A DNA stretch of 28,548 bases from Coemansia sp. RSA 1804. Lineage: Eukaryota > Kickxellomycota > Kickxellomycetes > Kickxellales > Kickxellaceae. Shown piece by piece: positions 19,415 through 26,085 of the stretch. The notes under the pieces are model-generated. The model was given only the letters and a program-made list of their open reading frames with translations, had not been told where the DNA came from and searched no databases. Position 1 is the first letter of the stretch. Every line of letters begins with the position of its first letter. The stretch spans positions 1 through 28,548 of the forward strand of contig JANBTH010000181.1 in the NCBI GenBank assembly GCA_027578815.1, written 5' to 3'. The position numbers were made by a program, and so were the translations under genes.

Positions 19415-20284
19415 CTACTTTATCGCGAGTCGTTTCGCCAGCCGACGGATGTCTTCGTCCACGGCAGCCACCTTGCCAGCAATTGCCACAAACGAGTCGT
19501 TCTGATACTGCAAGACGTCAGCTACGGCCTTTGGCGACATCCGAGAGTCAGCGGTGCTGGCTGCTGCCGATGCTGCTGCCGCAGCGTTTGTCTGGTCAGT
19601 TGCGTCGGCCTCGTCGGCGGCCAACGCAGAGGAAGAAGAGGCGCCAAGCTGAGTGCGTGACAGAGCGCCCGAGACGTGACGCTCGAGCTGGTCGAGGCGC
19701 TCGGCTAGCAGCTGCGCCGACGACTCCACGCGCGACAGCCACGCCCAGTAGTACTCGCTGGCAACGTCATAGTGCATGCTGGCAAACTGGATGCGGCGCA
19801 CAGCCTCGAACGGATCGCTGCTGCTAGCACCGGATGTATTGGCATTAGCATTGCTGCTGTTGCTGCTCTGCGCAACTGCTGCCTCCAGCGCTGCGCCGTC
19901 GGGGTTCTGCAGCGCCAAAAGCGCCTTCTGCCGGTTGGCCACCTGCAATGGAGTCAGGCCGCTCTGCGCCCACGAGCCATCGTCCGTGGCATGCGCAACA
20001 AGCGAAGCGCCCTTCTCCGCATGCTTGACTGCAAACTGCACGTGTGTCTTTGCATCGTCTACGCGCTCCCTGTCGCCTCCGAGCGTCATCTTGACCACTT
20101 CCAGCTCCTGCGCAAGCTCCTGCACGCGCTTTGCCATCTGCTTGACATCCTTCTCGGTCTCGTCAACAAGGATGGTGCTTCCGATCTGAATCTGCACCTG
20201 CTTCTGCTGCTCAATCGACTCGAGCATCTTTTGAATGTCCGTCGGCAGGTCGACGAACTTTGTCTTTCGCGTGATTTCGGCCAT
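19415..20284 (-). CDS. Nup58/Nup49-type nucleoporin, coiled-coil part only
   Basis: Single-exon, 289 residues, ATG at 20284 (MAEITRKTKFVDLPTDIQKM). Family knowledge: Nup58 (Nup49 in yeast) is part of the Nup62-Nup54-Nup58 central channel complex of the nuclear pore. The sequence follows the Nup58 coiled-coil plan: MLESIEQQKQVQIQIGSTI, then KDVKQMAKRVQELAQELEVV with a long helix, a polar linker (~135-165), a second helix (YYWAWLSRVESSAQLLAERL, then DQLERHVSG, ~180-210) and a final helix (ADVLQYQNDSFVAIAGKVAA, then VDEDIRRLAKRL). Unusually there are no FG or GLFG repeats, which fungal Nup49 carries at its N-terminus. The frame upstream (26 more residues) has none, and I saw no FG-coding exon in the 480 bp before it. 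The start is therefore well supported, unless a distant exon exists. Divergent from LIS1. Confidence 0.78.
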   Translation of the reverse strand: MAEITRKTKFVDLPTDIQKMLESIEQQKQVQIQIGSTILVDETEKDVKQMAKRVQELAQELEVVKMTLGGDRERVDDAKTHVQFAVKHAEKGASLVAHATDDGSWAQSGLTPLQVANRQKALLALQNPDGAALEAAVAQSSNSSNANANTSGASSSDPFEAVRRIQFASMHYDVASEYYWAWLSRVESSAQLLAERLDQLERHVSGALSRTQLGASSSSALAADEADATDQTNAAAAASAAASTADSRMSPKAVADVLQYQNDSFVAIAGKVAAVDEDIRRLAKRLAIK

Positions 20285-20764
20285 TTTGGTTGAGGGAATG
20301 AAAGAGCTATTAGGCAAGAAGGCTGGCAATGAAATAATGTATAGTGGAGAGAGAACCTTCAACAGCTTTCTCTGGTAAACGCTAGGTCTAATAAAAAATA
20401 AATAAATAAATAAAAAGGTGTTTGTTCAGCTGTAAATAGGCTCCGTTCGCTCGGCTCGTCGAACCGGTTCCGACTGGATCAGAGCCATTGCAATGTTTTT
20501 TTTTGCTTGCCTGTATGCTAGCGATATTGAAGACGGAAAACAGCGGAAGCGAATTATAAAAAGTTCCGGCGGGTGGCGAGATTTGCGTTGACTCTGCTTG
20601 TTTCTCTCTCTCTTTTGTTAATCACTTTGCAATCAGCATCTCGGCCATTGTCACTATACTTTATTTACTATCGCTGTTGTTGTGGTCATTGCACATATAA
20701 TTTTTTTACTTGCTGATTGCCCTCTCATCTGCACTCGATTTCATCAAAGGAGGCGGGCGAAAAG
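20285..20764. promoter_or_regulatory. Divergent promoter region between the nucleoporin gene and LIS1
   Basis: A 480-bp spacer between two outward-facing start codons. It contains an (AAAT)n tract at about 20393-20415 and a TATA-like TATAAAAAG at 20555-20563, about 200 bases upstream of the LIS1 ATG. A CT-rich run (TCTCTCTCTC near 20605) lies downstream of that TATA-like site, as in many fungal promoters. Co-regulation is possible but not shown. Confidence 0.45.
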
Positions 20765-22084
20765 ATGTCGTCGGCATCGGAACACATCCTGCCGGAGCGG
20801 CAGCTGAAGGAGCTGCAGAAGGCGATGCTTGACTTTATGCAGACGCAGGGCTACGCAGACAGCGCTGCTGCGTTTGCGCGCGAAACAGACAACGAGGGCT
20901 TTGTTGCGGATCCAAAGGACCGGCACCACAACCTGCTGGCCAAGAAGTGGACGTCGGTGATCCGGCTGCAGAAGAAGATCATGGAGCTGGAGTCGAAGCT
21001 CTCCAGACAGCAGGAGGAGATGCGCAACGGCAACATATCAGCGTCTGCGTCAGCTCGGCGAGGAAGCGCAGCGCAGCGGACAGAATGGCTGCCACGGCCA
21101 CCGGCAAAGACTCGCCTAGCGCAGCACCGTGCGCCAATTACGCGCGTACGGTTTCATCCACAGTACACAGTGCTGGCGACAGCGTCGGAGGACATGACTG
21201 TCAAGATCTGGGACTCGGAGTCGGGCGACTTTGAGCGCACGCTGAAGGGCCACACCAAGGCTGTGCAGGATCTGGTTTTCGACGCAAAGGGCGCAACGCT
21301 TGTGTCGTGCTCTGCGGATCTGACGCTGCGGATCTGGGACATTGCCGACGACTACAAGTGTGTGCGCACCCTGCATGGCCACGACCACTGCGTATCGGCT
21401 GTCAGCTTTCTGGGCGCCGACAAGATTGTGTCAGCTTCGCGCGACAAGACAGTCAAGATCTGGGAGATTTCCACCGGCTACTGCGTCAAGACGCTGACTG
21501 GCCACGCCGAATGGGTGCGCAGCGTAGATGTGTCGGCCGATGCGCGCCTGCTGACTACCGCTTCCAACGACCAGAGCGTGCGGCTGTGGGACGCTGCCAC
21601 CGGCGAGTGCAAAGCTGATCTGCGCGGCCACGGAAACGTTGTTGAAATTGCAAAGTTTGCGCCTGCCAACGCCTACGCTGCGCTTCGTCGCCTGGCTGGG
21701 CTGCAGCCGGTTCCCCAGCCACAGTCTGCTGCTGGATCTGGAGCTGGTTCTGGATCTGGAGCTGCTGCCGAGGGCCAGTTTGTTATTAGCGGCTCGCGCG
21801 ACAAGACGCTTCGCCTCTGGGACACCACTTCTGCGCAGCTGCTGCACACCTTTGTGGGCCACGACGACTGGGTGCGCGACTTTGTTTTCCATCCGTCTGG
21901 AAAAACGCTTATCTCTGTTTCCGACGACAAGTCGATGCGCGTCTGGGATCTTGCTACCGGCCGATGCGCCAAGACAATTGAAGCTTCCGACCACTTTACT
22001 ACTTGCGTCGACTTTAGCGTTGTCAGTCCCGTTGTTGCCACTGGTTCTGTAAATACGGAGGTGTGTCTGTGGGAGTGTCGGTGA
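20765..22084 (+). CDS. PAC1: LIS1/PAC1/NudF, dynein regulator
   Basis: Single-exon, 439 residues; ATG at 20765 chosen because the extra upstream frame starts only at a TTG. Family knowledge: LIS1 binds the dynein motor domain with NudE/NudEL and is needed for nuclear positioning and dynein recruitment to microtubule plus ends. A LisH dimerisation motif lies at ~10-41 (LKELQKAMLDFMQTQGYADS then AAAFARETD), and a coiled coil at ~62-88 (TSVIRLQKKIMELESKLSRQ). WD40 repeats follow from ~118 to the end, with clear WD closures (VKIWDSES, LRIWDIAD, VKIWEIST, VRLWDAAT, LRLWDTTS, MRVWDLAT, VCLWECR). An Ala/Gly/Ser-rich insertion of about 30-40 residues interrupts the sixth blade, at the place where fungal LIS1 proteins often carry a loop. 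It appears intact. Confidence 0.97.
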   Translation: MSSASEHILPERQLKELQKAMLDFMQTQGYADSAAAFARETDNEGFVADPKDRHHNLLAKKWTSVIRLQKKIMELESKLSRQQEEMRNGNISASASARRGSAAQRTEWLPRPPAKTRLAQHRAPITRVRFHPQYTVLATASEDMTVKIWDSESGDFERTLKGHTKAVQDLVFDAKGATLVSCSADLTLRIWDIADDYKCVRTLHGHDHCVSAVSFLGADKIVSASRDKTVKIWEISTGYCVKTLTGHAEWVRSVDVSADARLLTTASNDQSVRLWDAATGECKADLRGHGNVVEIAKFAPANAYAALRRLAGLQPVPQPQSAAGSGAGSGSGAAAEGQFVISGSRDKTLRLWDTTSAQLLHTFVGHDDWVRDFVFHPSGKTLISVSDDKSMRVWDLATGRCAKTIEASDHFTTCVDFSVVSPVVATGSVNTEVCLWECR

Positions 22085-22598
22085 TTATGATATATATTTA
22101 TTTCTATGTATGAGTGACTGTGCATTCCATTCTCTTTGGAAATGGTAGGATTGGGACCTCCACGCATATACTAATCTAATATATCATTTATATTTGACCG
22201 TATTGGGAACTGTCAACTAATAGAATGCGATTGGAAAAACTACAAACCAACGCACCAACAAATGTTGTATAGCTTGATGTATGTGTAAAGTACCTTTACA
22301 TTAACAAACAAGAGAGCATACTTTTACGCCTAAAAGCTAAATTTACAAGCCATGTTTTTTCTGTTCTCTTTAGTCAAGTGTTCTTAATGTCATCTCTATT
22401 TCGTAGAAACAAATTGTGTGTTCTCAACAAACAAGCGTACATTATCAATTCTAATAAATAAATTAGTCTTATACTTGATAACATAAAGTAGAAATGTAGA
22501 ATTCAGACATGACAATATAAACTACTAGTAAATAAGCATAAACAAATATATAAGATAAGCAGCCCATGGTTATAGCCACTCTCTAGTTATAGGCTAGA
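22085..22598. other. Start of AT-rich island 2
   Basis: AT-rich DNA following the LIS1 stop. It includes the LIS1 3' flank; no gene or recognisable repeat is seen. Confidence 0.5.
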
Positions 22599-22860
22599 TG
22601 TAAAGAGCTAGACTGAGAAGAAAAATAAGTAATTAAAGTGTAATATTTTTCTTGTTTATTAAATGAGAATAACTAAAACTAAAAAAAGCAATAGCTTGCA
22701 GGTGCTGCAACAAGGGTATTTTACTGCCCTGCTGCTAGGCCTACTGTAATCAAGGCTGAATTCTTTAAGATTTAATCACCACTCGTATCGTGTGACAGTG
22801 CAGGTAATACTACAGGCTGTAAACACAGTTGAAACATGTGCTACAAGTAAAAATATGACA
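22599..22860 (+). repeat. Dispersed ~270-bp repeat, copy B (old)
   Basis: Diverged copy, starting TGTAAAGAGCTAGACTGAG and ending ATATGACA. The core CTGCCCTGCTGCTAGGCC is conserved. Where copies A and C have ACGTGTGC, this copy has ACATGTGC, consistent with CpG decay. It is not followed by any recognisable recombinase or helicase sequence, so it is a solo copy. Confidence 0.78.
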
Positions 22861-23100
22861 AATTGCTTCTAATTATAATTTATATGTGACAATTTAAATT
22901 ATATGAGCAGCTGTTTCAATCAAATAAATTTATAATATAAAAATGGTCAACTGGAAAGCCTGACAATATGATAAGAAAAATCGCACAATATGATGCATGA
23001 TGAAGATGGGCAACAGGGTCTGATTTCAGTGTGATCAGAACTAGGGTTCCCACAGAGACATCAGAGACAATAGGACATTGTGTAACAAGTTATGGCTGGC

Positions 23101-23164
23101 TATAAAAGGCAAAGAAAAGAAAAGACTGAAGTAGAACATTTGTTTATGTTTACTTCAGAATAAA
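23101..23164 (+). promoter_or_regulatory. LTR-like TATA - hairpin - AATAAA cassette
   Basis: A TATAAAAGGC (23101-23110) is followed by a hairpin (CTGAAGTA at 23126-23133 with TACTTCAG at 23151-23158, stem extendable by AACA/TGTT past one bulged G). An AATAAA follows at once (23159-23164). Promoter and poly(A) signal within 65 bases is typical of the R region of an LTR. I could not place clean LTR ends or a target-site duplication, so a solo LTR remnant is only a possibility. Confidence 0.35.
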
Positions 23165-23328
23165 TATCATTCTATTATATTCATAAAAAAGTTAATCATG
23201 ACATCCCAAGAACTCAGCATTTAGGGAATTTGAAACAGTTTATTTATTCTCTTTAAATAGCATCTTTTGTGTGACTCTAGCAAAATATGGATAAAGGAAA
23301 GGGAGTTGATCCAAGCACTGGTGTGTCA

Positions 23329-23395
23329 GGCATATGGCACCCCCAGGCATATAGCACCCCCCACCTACCATATGCCTAGGCAGATGGTACCCCCC
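23329..23395. repeat. Three imperfect GGCATATGGCACCCCC units with a central palindrome
   Basis: Units at 23329-23344 (GGCATATGGCACCCCC), 23346-23362 (GGCATATAGCACCCCCC) and 23379-23395 (GGCAGATGGTACCCCCC). Between the second and third lies the near-perfect palindrome ACCATATGCCTAGGCAGATG-GT (23368-23389, one mismatched pair). Such a cluster may mark a transposon end or protein-binding site. Confidence 0.6.
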
Positions 23396-23512
23396 AATAA
23401 AAAAGCTGGGTAAAAGCAGTGAGACTTTGATATATTGCAAGTAAATGGTAGTCAAACATTAAAAGGCAGTGTAATTAATAGCTGTGCTGCTAATGTAATG
23501 GTATAGCAATAG

Positions 23513-23779
23513 TGTCACGCTTGTATCTGCAGCACACGTTTTAGCTGTGTTTACAGCTTGTGATAACATCTGCGTTGTCACGTGATTAGTGAAGATTAAA
23601 TCATAAGGGAATTTAGCCCTGATTACAGCTGGCCTAGTAACAGGGCAGTTAAATACCCTGACGGAGACATTGCAAGTTATTACTTTTTTTCTTTTCCTTA
23701 GTTTATTTTTAGTTTTATTCTTATTTATAAACAGAACAATATTATAAGTTCCTCCTTGTCCTCAGTCTAGTTCTTTACA
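23513..23779 (-). repeat. Dispersed ~270-bp repeat, copy C (young, inverted)
   Basis: Closest relative of copy A, in opposite orientation. Read on the minus strand it starts TGTAAAGAACTAGACTGAGG and ends GCGTGACA. It keeps CACGTG and ACGTGTGC. Its start abuts the captured complex I gene fragment (23780 onward). No matching target-site duplication is visible at the two edges. Confidence 0.85.
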
Positions 23780-23781
23780 TT

Positions 23782-24315
23782 CTGCAGGATGCCTTTGTTA
23801 TCTACCAGGGTTACCATTGCAATGCTGGTGTGCACTTGGCTGACATTATTCTGCATGCTGCAACCTATGTCAACCCTGAAGGCTGTTCACAGCTGACACA
23901 CCAGGCCATTGGTGTACCTGGTGGGGCTTGCAAGGACTGGAAGATTATTTGTGCTCTGTCAGAGATTGCTAGCCTTACACTGCCCTATGATGATGTTGCA
24001 ACTCTTCACACCCAGATGGCCAATGTCAGCCCAACCCTAGTCAACCACAACAAACTGGTCACCACTGACAGCACAATTGCCAAGCTTGGGCTTGAGCAGT
24101 GGAGAATTAATGGGAATAGCAGCAGCCAAAGCACTACCAGCAGTCTAGGCTCTACAAGCATTATCAAGGCCATTGACAACTACTACATGACGGACGCAAT
24201 CTCCAGAGCATCTTGCACAATGGCACAGTCTGCTGCTTCTTTTGGCAAGAACTGTGATGGAATGGACTCTATTGCAAGTAAAAATCCTACATTCTCAGCC
24301 TCTGCTACTGCCTAA
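23782..24315 (+). pseudogene. Captured C-terminal fragment of complex I 75-kDa subunit (NDUFS1/NUO-78)
   Basis: Frame from 23782 (LQDAFVIYQGYHCNAGVHLA) to TAA at 24313. It matches the C-terminal region of the complex I 75-kDa iron-sulfur subunit: ATYVNPEG, DWKIICALSEIASLTLPYDD, SPTLV and NYYMTDAISRASCTMAQ. There is no start codon, and the large N-terminal part of the protein is missing. Relative to the family, about seven residues are missing after ADIIL (the P-G-A-A-Y-T-E-K segment), and several expected Arg positions are Cys (EGCSQ, KIICALSE). The latter is what CGN-to-TGN changes produce. CTGCAG just before GATGCC could be a retained intron acceptor, suggesting genomic capture rather than retrotransposition. 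Only two CpGs remain. Family assignment is firm; gene status is clearly broken. Confidence 0.82.
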
Positions 24316-24884
24316 TACAATTTGTTTTTTAAAAAGCACTTTTTTAATTATTCATTGGATTCAATTTTTTTATCTCTTTTATTTCCATTTCCATATCCTG
24401 GCATTGCAAACTGCTTATATCAAATTATTCTCTATATCACATTACAGCATAATTTGAAGGTAAACCTGTGTGGCCTACTAGTTCATTTCTGGTTATATCT
24501 CATTTCAAAATAGGGAATAGGTAATATAATTGTTAATTAAGTCAATGGAAAATGAGCACATGACTGAATATCGCATTATCATACTATTGTATCTAATTAA
24601 TTTACAAATAAAAATTTTTATGAGTGGACACAACAAGCAATAAGCATTATTATTCAGTTAATATGACCATATTTTGATTAAAAGGCTGATTTTTCTATGG
24701 CCCCTGCTCTGCACAGTTTACTATTCAATGACCCACAGACATATAAAAAGAGGAAAGAATTCAATGCATTTACCAATTTTTAATTCCATACTATCACTCA
24801 ACAAACCTAATCAAATATTATATTCACATTACTTCATTTCAGTCAACACACACATTAAGCTAAATACCAATAGATACTAGCAAC
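24316..24884. other. AT-rich spacer upstream of mini zinc-finger ORF 2
   Basis: No gene supported. A TATA-like CATATAAAAAGAGG near 24740-24753 lies about 140 bases before the ATG of the mini zinc-finger ORF and could serve it. Confidence 0.4.
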
Positions 24885-24977
24885 ATGTCAGGAAATTACA
24901 CCAAGATTTGTGGTTGTGGAATGTCATTCAATACAGATGCTGAACTTGAAAACCACAAGAAATACTGCACTGCTTAG
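24885..24977 (+). CDS. Mini zinc-finger ORF 2 (30 residues, CxC-type finger)
   Basis: A 30-codon ORF, ATG at 24885 and TAG at 24975-24977. It reads MSGNYTKICGCGMSFNTDAE then LENHKKYCTA. C9 and C11 with H24 and C28 form a C2HC-type finger with a CxCG knuckle. An AATAAA lies at 24984-24989, just after the stop. It parallels mini zinc-finger ORF 1 at 8126-8329 in its start (M-x-G-N), knuckle and AE...H helix. At this length a chance ORF is possible, but a nearly complete finger with an upstream TATA-like site and downstream poly(A) signal argues for a real small gene or a detached exon of the downstream helicase element. Confidence 0.42.
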   Translation: MSGNYTKICGCGMSFNTDAELENHKKYCTA

Positions 24978-25808
24978 ATACAATGAATAAAAGGCAACAT
25001 ATAATAAAGTGTTTTTGAGCCAAAGATGTGAGATTGACATTTTGGCCACAAATGTGGCTATGAACAAGCCCAGCCAAATTTTTAGAGAAAATAGTTATAT
25101 AACAGCAAATAGAATATATACTTTGCCAGGTTTTAATTGCTAGTACAGTTGTTAGAACTAATTGCATTTAAATAAAGGCTCATCATGAAATCAACTCTTT
25201 GAAATTAAACAAATGTTTGTCAGTGCTTGTATTTGCCTTTCCCAATAAATTCACATCTGCTCACTTACTTTCCATTATTACAACTTTAATTAACTGTAGA
25301 ATTATTTCATTAATTTCCTTGATGAGCTGAAATGAAATTCATGTTGGCCCCTTCAGTCATTTTTAAATTATTAGTATATATCATAGACTTTCCAATTTTC
25401 TTGTTAATAAAATTCATTTAAAACTACCTAAAGAAACATTCTCCTTTCTAATAGTGAGTATCAGTACTTTTATAGCCACCAATCACTCACTATTAAAAGA
25501 GTACACTACTATTGATCAAATCCTAATAAGAAAATGTTACTTGGGATGACTGGAGATGTTTACTTTTGCATCAAATGTTAACATTCCAATTAAATGTTAA
25601 CATCTCCTACATCATTGTAACAGTATACCTTTAAAGAAAGAGCATTCTACTAGTAAAAGTCAATTTAAAAAACTTGTCTTCCACAACACTCTGACATTTA
25701 TGATAACACATGATAAACCATAGCATAGGTAGATCTAGTACTGCAGAGTGCTAATAGGTTTTTCTATTGTCTTTACTAGTTTTTACTATAATAACATGAA
25801 CACTCTTA
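24978..25808. other. AT-rich spacer upstream of repeat copy D
   Basis: No gene supported. A 10-bp perfect inverted repeat (AATAGTGAGT at 25450-25459, ACTCACTATT at 25485-25494) interleaves with a second imperfect one (TACTTTTATAG, then CTATTAAAAGAGTA), so alternative hairpins could form. Confidence 0.45.
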
Positions 25809-26085
25809 TGTAAAAAATTAGACTGAGGAGGAGGAAGAGAAACTAAGAGTATGATATTTCAGTTTATAAATAAAAATAAAATTGAAAGTAAGCTGAGAAA
25901 AAGAATAAACAGTATTAACTTGCAATGACTCTGTTTAGTTATATAACTGCCCTGTTACTAGACCAGCTGTAATCAGTGCTAAATTTCCTTATAATTTAAT
26001 CTCTGCTATAAATCATGTGAAAGCATAGATAATATTACAGGCTATAAACACAGTCCAAGTGTGTGCCACAAATACAGGTATGACA
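25809..26085 (+). repeat. Dispersed ~270-bp repeat, copy D, in front of the helicase
   Basis: Starts TGTAAAAAATTAGACTGAGG and ends TATGACA. It keeps the core CTGCCCTGTTACTAGACCAG but has lost CpGs found in A and C (AATCATGTGA against AATCACGTG). It leads directly into the TLH-type helicase reading frame, as copy A leads into the recombinase frame. Confidence 0.8.

Larger units (their letters stand above)
22861..23512. other. AT-rich stretch with LTR-like cassette and palindromic cluster
   Basis: No gene supported. It contains the TATA/hairpin/AATAAA cassette at 23101-23164 and the CCCCCC palindromic cluster at 23329-23395, both listed separately. A 71-codon minus-strand frame at 23240-23455 crosses the cluster and looks spurious. 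Confidence 0.5.
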
